Below are positions 1 through 6,821 of a stretch of 8,816 nucleotides of DNA, in pieces. The notes under the pieces were generated by a model. That model saw only the letters and a program-made list of their open reading frames with translations. It was not told the DNA's origin and searched no databases. The stretch's first letter is position 1; every line of letters starts with the position of its first letter. Source of the stretch: Bacteroidales bacterium (GTDB lineage: Bacteria; Bacteroidota; Bacteroidia; Bacteroidales; UBA12077); contig JASGMZ010000116.1 in NCBI GenBank assembly GCA_030156305.1, positions 1 to 8,816 on the forward strand, read 5' to 3'. The position numbers and the translations under genes were made by a program.

Positions 1-18
1 GCCTATTAATCTTTTCAT
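1..18 (-). CDS. 5' end of an unidentified gene, cut by window edge
   Basis: Six codons (M-K-R-L-I-G) are readable before the window ends. The ATG overlaps the TGA stop of the upstream 50-aa gene in an ATGA arrangement, the common signature of translationally coupled genes. Product unknown. The call rests only on that overlap. Confidence 0.35.
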
Positions 19-167
19 AATACTAATCCTTCTAATACCTTATTAATTATCATATTATTGACATAATCTTCTTTATAAATTAAACCTTCTAATTTATCAG
101 ATTTAACTACCCCATATATGTCTTTTGAAATTACAAAGCCATCTAATTCAAAATCAATTATGGTCAT
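15..167 (-). CDS. Small hypothetical protein, 50 aa
   Basis: An open frame of 50 codons starting MTIIDFELDGFVISKDIYG and ending in TGA. I do not recognise it. The composition is that of a small acidic alpha/beta protein (many I, V, D, E) with no Cys motif, signal peptide or membrane segment. No convincing Shine-Dalgarno lies before the ATG, but a TATA-like element sits about 38 bp upstream, so the mRNA would have a leader of only about a dozen bases. It is the first gene after the terminator of the capsid operon and overlaps the next gene by ATGA, so it probably opens a new operon (tail or head-completion genes are usual at this place in head-tailed viruses). The frame is short and function is unknown. 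Confidence 0.55.
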   Translation of the reverse strand: MTIIDFELDGFVISKDIYGVVKSDKLEGLIYKEDYVNNMIINKVLEGLVL

Positions 168-200
168 ATTATCTTAAATTATGTTATTTTTAATATTATT

Positions 201-210
201 AAATATAAAG
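201..210 (-). promoter_or_regulatory. Probable archaeal TATA box for the 50-aa gene
   Basis: The minus strand reads CTTTATATTT here, 34-43 bp upstream of the ATG at 167. With the usual archaeal spacing of about 25 bp from TATA centre to transcription start, transcription would begin near 180. The position, just after the operon terminator and before the next gene, supports it. The surrounding DNA is AT-rich, so chance matches are common. Confidence 0.4.
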
Positions 211-216
211 TAGTTA

Positions 217-259
217 CATACCAACAAGAATCGGACTTGTTATTTGCCCCAGCGGTATG
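217..259 (-). other. Two-tier stem-loop in a GC-rich non-coding island
   Basis: Outer arms 217-222 (CATACC) and 254-259 (GGTATG) are exact inverted repeats. An inner pair, 223-228 (AACAAG) and 236-241 (CTTGTT), closes a 7-nt loop and stacks directly on the outer stem on one side, with a 12-nt bulge (242-253) on the other. A hand count gives 20 G+C in 43 bases, well above the flanks. It lies between the capsid-operon terminator (read-through side) and the next TATA box, so it could be an RNA structure at the end of the upstream transcript or a protein-binding site upstream of the next promoter. It does not fold as a tRNA. Confidence 0.35.
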
Positions 260-289
260 AAAAAATAAAAAGTGGATATGAATCCACTT
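260..289 (-). terminator. Hairpin plus T-tract terminator of the capsid operon
   Basis: An 8-bp perfect stem (270-277 with 282-289) with a 4-nt loop is followed on the minus strand by an almost pure T run (TTTTATTTTTTC). The stem begins within the stop codon of the 99-aa gene. This matches an intrinsic terminator, and T-rich tracts also terminate archaeal RNA polymerase. Confidence 0.7.
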
Positions 290-587
290 AAGCAATTACT
301 ACTCTGTATACTCTAATTCCAGTTGCTGTAGAACCACCTAATGTAATCTTCAATTTGTTTGAAGTTACTGCGGTTGTTGGTGCTTCTGTAACTAATACTG
401 AATTACTAGTTGTATGTATATTTCCTATAATGTGCTTTGCTTTTGTACAAGCCCATTTTGTTAAATCAATATCAACATAATCTGCTGTTACTGCTGTAGC
501 TGGAGTTTCTATAATTAACTCTTTATAAGTATGTGTTGCTCCTTGTACTAATTCAACAGTGCTTGTTGATGTTAAATCTGCTGCCAT
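288..587 (-). CDS. Small Thr/Ala/Val-rich virion protein, possible capsid decoration protein, 99 aa
   Basis: Starts MAADLTSTSTVELVQG at an ATG preceded by a good ribosome binding site (GGTGAAAATAA before ATG). The protein is rich in Thr, Val, Ala and Ile with alternating polar and hydrophobic residues, as in all-beta proteins. It lacks basic or catalytic clusters and has a single Cys. It is the last gene of the head operon, two genes after the major capsid protein, where decoration or head-completion proteins are usually encoded. Its C-terminal part (NKLKITLGGS..GIRVYRVVIA) resembles the end of the preceding 91-aa protein (NVITCTGSGTSLTLSGIVLYKEF), suggesting the two are tandem paralogues. 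The role is inferred from position and composition only. Confidence 0.8.
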   Translation of the reverse strand: MAADLTSTSTVELVQGATHTYKELIIETPATAVTADYVDIDLTKWACTKAKHIIGNIHTTSNSVLVTEAPTTAVTSNKLKITLGGSTATGIRVYRVVIA

Positions 588-601
588 TTATTTTCACCTT
601 T

Positions 602-877
602 TTAAAATTCCTTATATAATACAATCCCACTTAATGTCAGTGACGTTCCTGAACCTGTACAAGTGATTACATTTGAATCTCCTGTAACAGTACATGCTTC
701 TACTGCACCAGCTGCGCTTCTTAAAAGTGGGGCTAATACTAATTTTGCATTTGTCACTGTGATTGTATCGTTTTGTGCTGCTTTTGATGCACCAAGTATC
801 CAACCAGTTTTATAACCATCAGCATTACCGCCAAGACCAGTTGGGATTATGGTTACATCTACATTTGTTACTGCTAT
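602..877 (-). CDS. Small virion protein with an ATA start, paralogue of the 99-aa neighbour, 91 aa
   Basis: A fully open frame translates as (M)AVTNVDVTIIPTGLGGNADG and ends ..LSGIVLYKEF then TAA. An in-frame TAA immediately precedes codon 1, there is no in-frame ATG at all, and the only in-frame GTG is codon 41. The codon at the right distance (8 nt) after a perfect GGAGG (886-890) is ATA at 877-875. The protein is Thr/Ala/Gly/Val-rich and predicted all-beta, with two Cys residues (62 and 73). It follows the capsid gene and precedes the similar 99-aa protein, so both are probably capsid-surface or head-completion proteins. ATA could be a true non-canonical start, a loss-of-start mutation (one base from ATG) or a sequencing error. 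Out-of-frame ATGs just downstream run straight into stops (ATGTAG, ATGTAA). Confidence 0.75.
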   Translation of the reverse strand: MAVTNVDVTIIPTGLGGNADGYKTGWILGASKAAQNDTITVTNAKLVLAPLLRSAAGAVEACTVTGDSNVITCTGSGTSLTLSGIVLYKEF

Positions 878-896
878 TTATTATTCCTCCAAATAA

Positions 897-922
897 GAAT
901 AAAAAGCAAAATGCTTTTATTC
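897..922 (-). terminator. Hairpin at the 3' end of the capsid gene
   Basis: Arms 897-907 and 913-922 pair over 10 bp with one bulged base around a 5-nt loop (GAATAAAAGC / GCTTTTTATTC on the minus strand). The stem includes the capsid gene's TAA. No long T run follows, because the next gene's GGAGG comes right after. It is therefore more likely a 3' stability or processing element, or a partial attenuator that makes capsid mRNA outnumber downstream mRNA. Confidence 0.45.
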
Positions 923-1852
923 AGTTATTGATGTAATTACATAATTGGTATTAAACCTAGTAAATACAAGATCCATAATACCCCAAATATACTTGGTTTC
1001 TGTAAGGTTATCCTTGCCTAATGGAACACCCATACTGAATGGTTTAAACTGAGCGATGTAATATGAATCTCTATCTAATATAAACATATAATTATCAGGA
1101 CAATCTTTATCAGCAACAATTGGTACACCATCTATTGTGATTTGTCCTTCAAATCCTGCTTGACTAGATACACCCATATACATCTTATTATTTTCCATTT
1201 TGTTTAAGATAATATCTTTTATTTCGTGAGTTGTGTAAATTACGAAATTTCTACCACCTTTCTTTCTTAAAGTTGTTAACCAACCTCTAAGTGCAGAAAA
1301 TGAAAATGCTGAGGTACTTGAATCTACATTTGCTGCTAATACTGGATAAGTGCTTCTGGATTTACCGTAAATTGTTCCAGTAGTCTTTAAGATACCTCTT
1401 AATCCGTCCATTGGATTTGCTTCTGATGTTCCAAAGCCTTCAGTTTGAGAATCTGCATATAATGCGGTATTTATATCTTGTGCTAAATCAAGAGTTGCAT
1501 ATTCTATTTCTGTAGCCCATGCATTCTTTAATTTACCAATACCATTTAATTGAGCTTCTAAAACCCTAGCATCTTCAATATAAACTGCTGCTCTGTATTG
1601 TTTTAATTTATGAGATAGTTCTATCTTTGCTGTAGAATCACCTGTTATTGCATCAACAGATTTGATTGGTCCAACTGCGGAATTTCTACCTGTTCTTGCA
1701 ACAAATTCGTGATTTATTGAATCGGATGCTTGTTTTGGTGCTTGACCAAAAAACACAGCTTCTGAATTTAATAAATCTTCAATAACTGGTTTCCATGCAT
1801 CTGCAATTCCAACATCTGTCCATTGTAATACGCCTTTTGCTTCGTATGTCAT
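917..1852 (-). CDS. Major capsid protein, HK97 fold
   Basis: At 311 aa this has the length of a mature HK97-type capsid subunit that lacks an N-terminal scaffolding domain. Visible family traits: an N-terminal helix-rich arm (1-50), a segment resembling the E-loop and spine region (50-125, FVARTGRNSAVGP.. and a long helix at 95-130), the short GLRGIL motif (150-155) frequent in capsid proteins of this type, and a C-terminal domain with DGVPIVADKDCPDNYMFILD (241-260), the usual 'G-x-P-[IV]-x-x-D..LD' pattern of the A/P-domain. The start is set by GGTGA 6 nt upstream of the ATG. It follows portal and protease-scaffold, the canonical head order. Subunits would assemble as procapsid hexamers and pentamers on the scaffold and mature after proteolysis and DNA packaging. 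No cross-linking Lys/Asn pair can be assigned by eye. Confidence 0.9.
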   Translation of the reverse strand: MTYEAKGVLQWTDVGIADAWKPVIEDLLNSEAVFFGQAPKQASDSINHEFVARTGRNSAVGPIKSVDAITGDSTAKIELSHKLKQYRAAVYIEDARVLEAQLNGIGKLKNAWATEIEYATLDLAQDINTALYADSQTEGFGTSEANPMDGLRGILKTTGTIYGKSRSTYPVLAANVDSSTSAFSFSALRGWLTTLRKKGGRNFVIYTTHEIKDIILNKMENNKMYMGVSSQAGFEGQITIDGVPIVADKDCPDNYMFILDRDSYYIAQFKPFSMGVPLGKDNLTETKYIWGIMDLVFTRFNTNYVITSITE

Positions 1853-1871
1853 ATATTTTCACCTATATTTT

Positions 1872-2294
1872 TTATTGAGTAAATACTGTTTTATCAAGAA
1901 TCTTTAAGATCTTATCGTGTCTGCTTAGTTTTGAATCATCAAGGATAGTAGATACCTCTTTCTGTAATTCCAACCTCTGCTCGTCTTCTGGCTTTGGCTC
2001 AGGAGCTTTTGGTTCTACCTCAGATAGTTTGTGCTCACCAACCTCTGTCAAAACATTGCTGTTTGCTTTAAGATTTTCCAATTCTTGTTTAATTCTTTCT
2101 TTCTCTTTTTCTATTTTTAATTTTTCTAGCTCTTTTTTTTGAGCTTCTAACTCAGATTTAAGATTGTCTAAATCATCTGAATTAGGATTACTGACTTCTG
2201 TTTGGTTTTTGACAACTTCTGAATCATTAGTGGGTGCTTGTGCATCCTCTTTAACCGGTTCAGGATTGTCAGCTTTGTCTTCTTTTGCTTCCAT
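1872..2294 (-). CDS. Putative nested scaffold protein from an internal in-frame start, 140 aa
   Basis: Codon 250 of the protease-scaffold gene is an ATG (2292-2294) preceded by GGAGTTGAAAAT, which is as good as the ribosome binding sites of the capsid and 99-aa genes (GGTGAAAAT-type). It falls exactly at the boundary between the protease domain and the acidic/coiled-coil scaffold part, so it would release a 140-aa scaffold starting MEAKEDKADN. This matches the well-known arrangement in phage lambda, where the scaffold Nu3 is translated in frame from inside the protease gene C. The presence of the site is seen; its use is inferred. Confidence 0.5.
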   Translation of the reverse strand: MEAKEDKADNPEPVKEDAQAPTNDSEVVKNQTEVSNPNSDDLDNLKSELEAQKKELEKLKIEKEKERIKQELENLKANSNVLTEVGEHKLSEVEPKAPEPKPEDEQRLELQKEVSTILDDSKLSRHDKILKILDKTVFTQ

Positions 2295-3041
2295 ATTTTC
2301 AACTCCTTCTGCTATATAATATTCTTTTGCAACAATGCCAGTGATTGATGCAAGAGGGTTACAAGGTCTACTGACTAGTGCAACCCCACGAAATATATAG
2401 TCTTCAATCTTTTTAACTACTACATTACCATATTTTAACAGTTTTCTCTTAGCATCTTTAAACTCAATGCTAAATCCCTTTAATGCTTTTTCATTAAGAT
2501 CATATACTATTTTTTCATAATCAGGATAAGTGCGCATTAATTTCCAAGTGCCATAAACTGCTTTACCACCTAATGGGTGCTCTTTTAATTCTGCTTTTTG
2601 TAAAATCCCAGCTGCATGGGAGTCAGTTGAATTACCTTTAATCCAACCATGACCATAAGATAAAATAGATGCATATGGATTTGTAGGATCCAACATCTTA
2701 TTCAATAAAGTTTCTTGCTCTACTAAATCCCCAACCTCATCAGGATTAGGATGTGAAACAAAACCACTTACATAAATATCATTATCAATAGACTTAAATT
2801 CAATATTAGTGGGCACAAAAAATTCTTTAATTTCCAGTTCTTCGGGTTCTAAATCTTTTTTAGAATGTTTCTTTTTATATTCTTCCCACTTACCTTGCTT
2901 TTCTAAATCCATTGCTTCTTTAACTGTAATTCCAAATATAGTATAAAACACCTTTGCCGCATAAGATGAAGCCTCTTCATCACTGGCTTTTGGATGTTTA
3001 GATTTATATTCTCGCTTTATACTATCATATTCTTTTGGCAT
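1872..3041 (-). CDS. Prohead protease fused to a C-terminal scaffolding domain
   Basis: 389 aa when started at the ATG at 3041. The GTG three codons earlier is part of the Shine-Dalgarno (GTGAT) and overlaps the portal stop, so it is unlikely to be the start. Residues 1-70 are a charged helical extension containing a repeated 'K-x-x-Y-K-x-K-H' type pattern. Residues 70-240 match the HK97 prohead protease family (S78/U35, herpesvirus-assemblin-like Ser protease fold): His131 in YGHGW, Ser191 in KGFSIEF and the following GVALVSRPCNP (219-229). From 250 on the chain is low-complexity and acidic, then a coiled coil rich in Leu, Lys and Glu (290-330), then a helical basic tail: a typical scaffold. 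The protease should cleave the scaffold and itself to empty the procapsid. It lies between portal and capsid genes. A nested start at 2294 may yield the scaffold alone. Confidence 0.88.
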   Translation of the reverse strand: MPKEYDSIKREYKSKHPKASDEEASSYAAKVFYTIFGITVKEAMDLEKQGKWEEYKKKHSKKDLEPEELEIKEFFVPTNIEFKSIDNDIYVSGFVSHPNPDEVGDLVEQETLLNKMLDPTNPYASILSYGHGWIKGNSTDSHAAGILQKAELKEHPLGGKAVYGTWKLMRTYPDYEKIVYDLNEKALKGFSIEFKDAKRKLLKYGNVVVKKIEDYIFRGVALVSRPCNPLASITGIVAKEYYIAEGVENMEAKEDKADNPEPVKEDAQAPTNDSEVVKNQTEVSNPNSDDLDNLKSELEAQKKELEKLKIEKEKERIKQELENLKANSNVLTEVGEHKLSEVEPKAPEPKPEDEQRLELQKEVSTILDDSKLSRHDKILKILDKTVFTQ

Positions 3042-3046
3042 AAGTA

Positions 3047-4474
3047 TCACTTAAACTTTTTTGGTGTTTTATTTGTTCTTTCGTGTTGTTGAGGGGCATC
3101 TAATAAATCTGTTTCACTTTTCTGATTTTGAAGATATTGATTGCTTTTTTCAACAAGAGCCTCTTCGGTTGGTATGTCTTGTTCTGAAAAGCCCATAAAA
3201 GACATTGCTAATTTCGCACCTGCCTCTCTAGTAATCATATTTGTTCTAATCATTTGCTCAATTGCATCCAATTTAGATTTATTAATTGCTGCTTCTCTTT
3301 GCATGTCTTCTTTATAATCCCTTTTAAGTTTTCCTTTAACACCAAGTAAAGGAATAAATAATTGGGTGTTCAAGATTTCTTCAAGATAATCTTGGGTAGA
3401 AGATATGTTCCTATAATATCCTTGATTAGTAAGAGTAACTGCTTCCCCATTTGCACTACCAGCAACACCAACTCTGGTTGGAGGCACTTGATAAGTCATA
3501 GCAATTAGAGAAGTGACATAATCTAATAACTCCTTAAACTGCATATTTGTATTAAGATCATTAAGTCTTTCTATTTTTACTTCACTAGTAGATAATAAAT
3601 TTCTTTGTTTGTTTTCTTGCTTTTTTAAGTCTTCTAACTGTTTTACAAAATCCATATATTGTGGGCTATTTGGTTTCAAATTAGGAGAAATAAATAAAAG
3701 ATTAGGAGTGGCATTATTATCAAAATACCTGCCTAGATAATCCTTAGCGAACCAAAGCATTTGAATTTCTGATTTTAATGAATAAATCCTGGAGTAACCA
3801 AACAATTTACCATCATATTCTATGTCTCTAAAATGAATTACATCTTTATCATTAAAAGTAATGGAATTTGTACCAACAACTTGTTTATATTTAATAGAGT
3901 GCCCAAATTTATCTTCTACAAATATACTTACAGTCGTAGCAGGTAAATAGGTAATAGTTGCATTTTTATAGGATAACTCATCAACAAACTCACGGAACTC
4001 TTTAAACTCATAGTCCAAAGATTTCATTTCATAAACTGAATTATTAATAACCTCTTTTATTTCTGAATCGTCTATTTTACTAATTACTAAATAACCATTA
4101 CCATAAATATAACGGTCTCTCTGAGCATTACGTAATTGTTGTAATAAATTATTTCGCAAACAAAATTGGTGTGCGTGCTCTATTTTTCTCTGGCTGTCAT
4201 TTGGATTAACTAACTCAAAATCAAATCCAGAAACAGAATCCGTCACTAATGCTTCAATAGGTGAAATCAATTCAGGAGTTTTCTTAACATAGTCAATTAA
4301 TTGCCAATATCCAGTCGGCTGATTAACAATTGGTGCGCCAATTGAAACCAAGGTTTGGTTTTCTTCATTATTTGTAAGTATCTTTAACTCTTTTGTTTTT
4401 GGCTTTTTAGCCTCTTTAAACTCATATATCGGTCTTTGGATATATGTGTTTCTATCAATTTGTTCAAATACCAT
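3047..4474 (-). CDS. Portal protein
   Basis: 475 aa from the ATG at 4474. The upstream GTG belongs to the Shine-Dalgarno GTGAT (4479-4483). Features of the HK97/SPP1-type portal family (Phage_portal): an N-terminal wing with IxPIEALVTDSVSGFDFEL (70-88), YGNGYLV (124-130), the DVIHFRD..GKLFGYSRI block (211-230) that marks this family, the long helix with YFDNNATPNLLF (250-261), VPPTRVGVAGSANGEA (330-345) corresponding to the tunnel-loop and stem region, and a charged C-terminal tail. As a dodecamer at one capsid vertex it nucleates procapsid assembly with the scaffold, docks the terminase and forms the DNA channel. It stands directly after the large terminase, as expected. Its TGA lies inside the Shine-Dalgarno of the protease gene, which suggests coupled translation. 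Confidence 0.9.
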   Translation of the reverse strand: MVFEQIDRNTYIQRPIYEFKEAKKPKTKELKILTNNEENQTLVSIGAPIVNQPTGYWQLIDYVKKTPELISPIEALVTDSVSGFDFELVNPNDSQRKIEHAHQFCLRNNLLQQLRNAQRDRYIYGNGYLVISKIDDSEIKEVINNSVYEMKSLDYEFKEFREFVDELSYKNATITYLPATTVSIFVEDKFGHSIKYKQVVGTNSITFNDKDVIHFRDIEYDGKLFGYSRIYSLKSEIQMLWFAKDYLGRYFDNNATPNLLFISPNLKPNSPQYMDFVKQLEDLKKQENKQRNLLSTSEVKIERLNDLNTNMQFKELLDYVTSLIAMTYQVPPTRVGVAGSANGEAVTLTNQGYYRNISSTQDYLEEILNTQLFIPLLGVKGKLKRDYKEDMQREAAINKSKLDAIEQMIRTNMITREAGAKLAMSFMGFSEQDIPTEEALVEKSNQYLQNQKSETDLLDAPQQHERTNKTPKKFK

Positions 4475-4526
4475 TAGTATCACTTAAAAACAGAGTACGC
4501 ACTATATATATATTAAGGTGGTGTGC

Positions 4527-4534
4527 TTTATAAA
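4527..4534 (-). promoter_or_regulatory. TATA box of an internal promoter upstream of portal
   Basis: The minus strand reads TTTATAAA in the 61-bp gap between the large terminase stop (4547) and the portal gap, the only real intergenic space in this part of the operon. Transcription would start about 25 bp on (near 4504), giving a leader of about 30 nt that contains GTGAT before the ATG at 4474. An alternating TA stretch (4502-4512) follows. It would let head genes be expressed separately from terminase. Confidence 0.55.
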
Positions 4535-4544
4535 TGTTTGTGTG

Positions 4545-5981
4545 TTAAATTAGACGTATGGTAGTAGGTACATCTTCCTCAAACACCCAACCACCCGCTG
4601 CAGAAATAGCTAATGCAACACCAATAACCAAATCATCGTGACCAGAAATGGCTTTGTATTTTTGAGTGCCATTTTCATTTATAATACCAAAGGTTTGCAT
4701 TTCCTTAATAAGTAAATCAGAATGTCTAAGATCACTAGGTATTCTTAACATCTTATGTTGTAAAAGTAGATTAACATTACCCAAGATCTTTTGCTTTTCC
4801 TCATTTGTAGGGTTCCAATTTTCAACAATACTAGATAGTTCTGGGTCTTCAATTAATTTATTACCCATAGAATAAGTAATGCCTTTACGCTCAACAACTG
4901 CTTTGTCTATATTATACACCCTACATAAATTTTTTATTTGCTGAATTTGATCATATTCTGAAACACCCCTCTCATGCCAAATGAATTCTAAATTAATAGG
5001 TCTATTAGGTGCTTTACTAACCACACAAAATGCGGAATAATCAGCAGTAGAACTACTAGACATGGCAAAATCACAACCTAAATAATAGCTTTTAAATTTC
5101 TCGTCTTCCTCTGATAACTTAGGATAATCTAAATCCACGGCTATATTAAGTAATTCTAAAGGGAATATAGAATCCTCGCCACTAACTGGGTTTAACATAT
5201 ACTCCTGCTCCCAAGTCCAACTAGGTAATTGATTCTTTATTTTTAATAATTTCTCCATAGGATATACTTCTGGAAATGATGGAACTAATTCTCCATTTTC
5301 GTCTTCATATAAAGCAGGATACCTATAAAACAACCAACCACTATCTGTTAGAGATAGCTGGTATAAATCATTAAATAAATCATCATAACAAATAGGTGTG
5401 CCAATAAACAAAATACGACCATTACGCCCATTAGCCATTGGGGCGGTAGCATTCCAAAAGATCCTTTTTAATTTCTTCATATTAGTAGATGAATTACCAT
5501 CGTCATCCTTCATAATATCATCAACAATCACTAAATCAACATGGAGCCCTCTTGTGCCAACTGGAACAGAATAAATACGATGGGTGTTCTCTGAATCGTC
5601 TTCGTGACCAGGGATATATAATTCTAATAGCTTATCAGTTTCTTTTTTAAATTTAAAATGAGAGAAGTATGGATTGGTAATTAGAACATCTCTTATAAGC
5701 CCTAAAATCCTACGAGCCATGTCTTGGTTCATAGATTGAATTAGAATATGAACTGGCTTATCAGATTTGTAAATCAACCATAATGGATAAGTACGGGAAA
5801 ACACGTAGGTCTTATAATGCCCACGAGCAATCATAATTGAAAAATTGGACGTGGTGTCATTCTCAAGATTAGAAATAATCTCCTTGTGGATTTTACCAAT
5901 TGGCTGTTTTACAATGTCTTTACAAAATAAACTAAATGACCGCTTGTAAATGCCAGCTGGATCAAGATTAAAATCAGTCAT
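4545..5981 (-). CDS. terL: Terminase large subunit (packaging ATPase-nuclease)
   Basis: 478 aa from the ATG at 5981. That ATG has GAGG just upstream and overlaps the small-subunit gene by 8 nt, whereas the ATG 42 bp earlier lies deep in that gene without a binding site. The ATPase domain shows a deviant Walker A ARGHYKT (52-58, Lys57), Walker B LVIVDD (150-155) and the coupling motif FIGTP (192-196). The RNase H-like nuclease domain has Asp304 in GCDFA, Glu364 in VVERKG and Asp449-Asp450 in GHDDLVIG, so all catalytic acids are present. It pumps viral DNA through the portal into the procapsid and cuts the concatemer. The length fits the family, and no frameshift or intein is present. Confidence 0.95.
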   Translation of the reverse strand: MTDFNLDPAGIYKRSFSLFCKDIVKQPIGKIHKEIISNLENDTTSNFSIMIARGHYKTYVFSRTYPLWLIYKSDKPVHILIQSMNQDMARRILGLIRDVLITNPYFSHFKFKKETDKLLELYIPGHEDDSENTHRIYSVPVGTRGLHVDLVIVDDIMKDDDGNSSTNMKKLKRIFWNATAPMANGRNGRILFIGTPICYDDLFNDLYQLSLTDSGWLFYRYPALYEDENGELVPSFPEVYPMEKLLKIKNQLPSWTWEQEYMLNPVSGEDSIFPLELLNIAVDLDYPKLSEEDEKFKSYYLGCDFAMSSSSTADYSAFCVVSKAPNRPINLEFIWHERGVSEYDQIQQIKNLCRVYNIDKAVVERKGITYSMGNKLIEDPELSSIVENWNPTNEEKQKILGNVNLLLQHKMLRIPSDLRHSDLLIKEMQTFGIINENGTQKYKAISGHDDLVIGVALAISAAGGWVFEEDVPTTIRLI

Positions 5982-6489
5982 TTTGTGCCTCTTCAACTTT
6001 GGCGTCCTCAACAACACCATCAACTATATATTGTAACCTAGTAGGATTTAAAATCTTAATTAATTGCTCGTCTTCCAAACTCTTTAATAATAAAAAATTA
6101 TTAGTAGTAAATTGCTTTGTCTCGCTGGTCTTCTTACCAACAGAAACCAACATATCTAAATACTTACGCAAAGTATCCGCAATTGAAGCCAACTCCTTTG
6201 GAGATAAATCATTAGGGTTGTTAACCATTTCATATAACTTATCCGCAACAGAAGTTAGCTTGGAAAACGTGCCACTATCATAAATCATTTGTTTTAATTC
6301 ATTATAACGATTAGATATCTGCTCATTATACTTGAGCTTGAACTCGTCAAACTCAGAAATAGATAATTCTAACCCAAAATTCTCCTTGTATAAGGAACTA
6401 ATTAAATCATAACCATACCCACTCGCAATACGATCAATCAGCCAATAAACTAAAATAGAATTATCAGCTAACTTAAATAACTCATTCAT
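5974..6489 (-). CDS. terS: Probable terminase small subunit
   Basis: 171 aa. The start at 6489 has a strong GAGGAGAG site, itself within the end of the upstream gene. The sequence has an N-terminal segment compatible with a helix-turn-helix (about 10-55: ILVYWLIDRIASGYGYDLISSLY..), a long charged helical middle (55-130) suitable for oligomerisation, and a polar C-terminus ending EEAQND. No specific family motif is visible. The call rests on size, architecture and position immediately upstream of and overlapping the large terminase, where the small subunit normally lies. Such proteins bind the packaging site as a ring and activate the large subunit. It could instead be an unrelated helical protein. 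Confidence 0.65.
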   Translation of the reverse strand: MNELFKLADNSILVYWLIDRIASGYGYDLISSLYKENFGLELSISEFDEFKLKYNEQISNRYNELKQMIYDSGTFSKLTSVADKLYEMVNNPNDLSPKELASIADTLRKYLDMLVSVGKKTSETKQFTTNNFLLLKSLEDEQLIKILNPTRLQYIVDGVVEDAKVEEAQND

Positions 6490-6817
6490 TTTTTGCTCTC
6501 CTCTTTTGAGAATTAATATTAACTAATTTGTCAAAAACATATTTTTTACTGACATCACATAACCCTGTACCAAAAGTGTCGGGCTGGAGATGTAACCGCT
6601 CATAACAATCAACAACATCATAAGCACAAAATTGACTAAGGATTTTAGCATCATTCTTTGTTGGCAATAATAATAAATCACCCTGCTCTGTAAAAGAAAT
6701 GCTCTTTAATAAATAATGCAAAAATATAGCCATGTTCTTGGTTACGAAAACCTTATGATTGGTGCTCTTGTAACCATTGTAATTTTTAAATATTTTAGTG
6801 GTGTATGATAAATCCAT
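6482..6817 (-). CDS. Hypothetical protein, 111 aa
   Basis: Not recognised. The ATG at 6817 is 3 nt after a GTGAT site, inside which the nuclease gene stops, and its own end overlaps the next gene by 8 nt, so it is embedded in the packaging operon. The protein is mixed alpha/beta with a hydrophobic segment NMAIFLHYLLKSISF (28-42) that is too short and polar-flanked for a clear membrane helix, then DLLLLPTKNDAKILSQF and a basic tail (KRRAKNE). Three Cys residues (69, 75 and 87 approximately) are scattered and form no CxxC pair. Its place between a nuclease and the small terminase suggests a role linked to DNA processing or packaging, but nothing in the sequence proves that. Confidence 0.75.
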   Translation of the reverse strand: MDLSYTTKIFKNYNGYKSTNHKVFVTKNMAIFLHYLLKSISFTEQGDLLLLPTKNDAKILSQFCAYDVVDCYERLHLQPDTFGTGLCDVSKKYVFDKLVNINSQKRRAKNE

Positions 6818-6821
6818 AATA

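Noticed and set aside
222..242. Stem with 7-nt loop considered as a tRNA arm or att site
   Set aside because: No acceptor stem, D-arm or T-arm consensus can be built around it, and no CCA-proximal pairing is found.
612..803. A 63-codon minus-strand frame starting MDTWCIKSS
   Set aside because: It is out of frame with the 91-aa gene that has the ribosome binding site and a paralogue-like sequence. Its Cys/Lys/Arg/Ser-rich translation is not protein-like in this context.
4666..4875. Plus-strand frame opposite the large terminase
   Set aside because: Antisense shadow of the nuclease domain of the terminase, with no promoter or binding site.
5999..6283. Plus-strand frame opposite the small terminase
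   Set aside because: Antisense shadow with a Ser/Leu/Asn-rich translation and no start signals.
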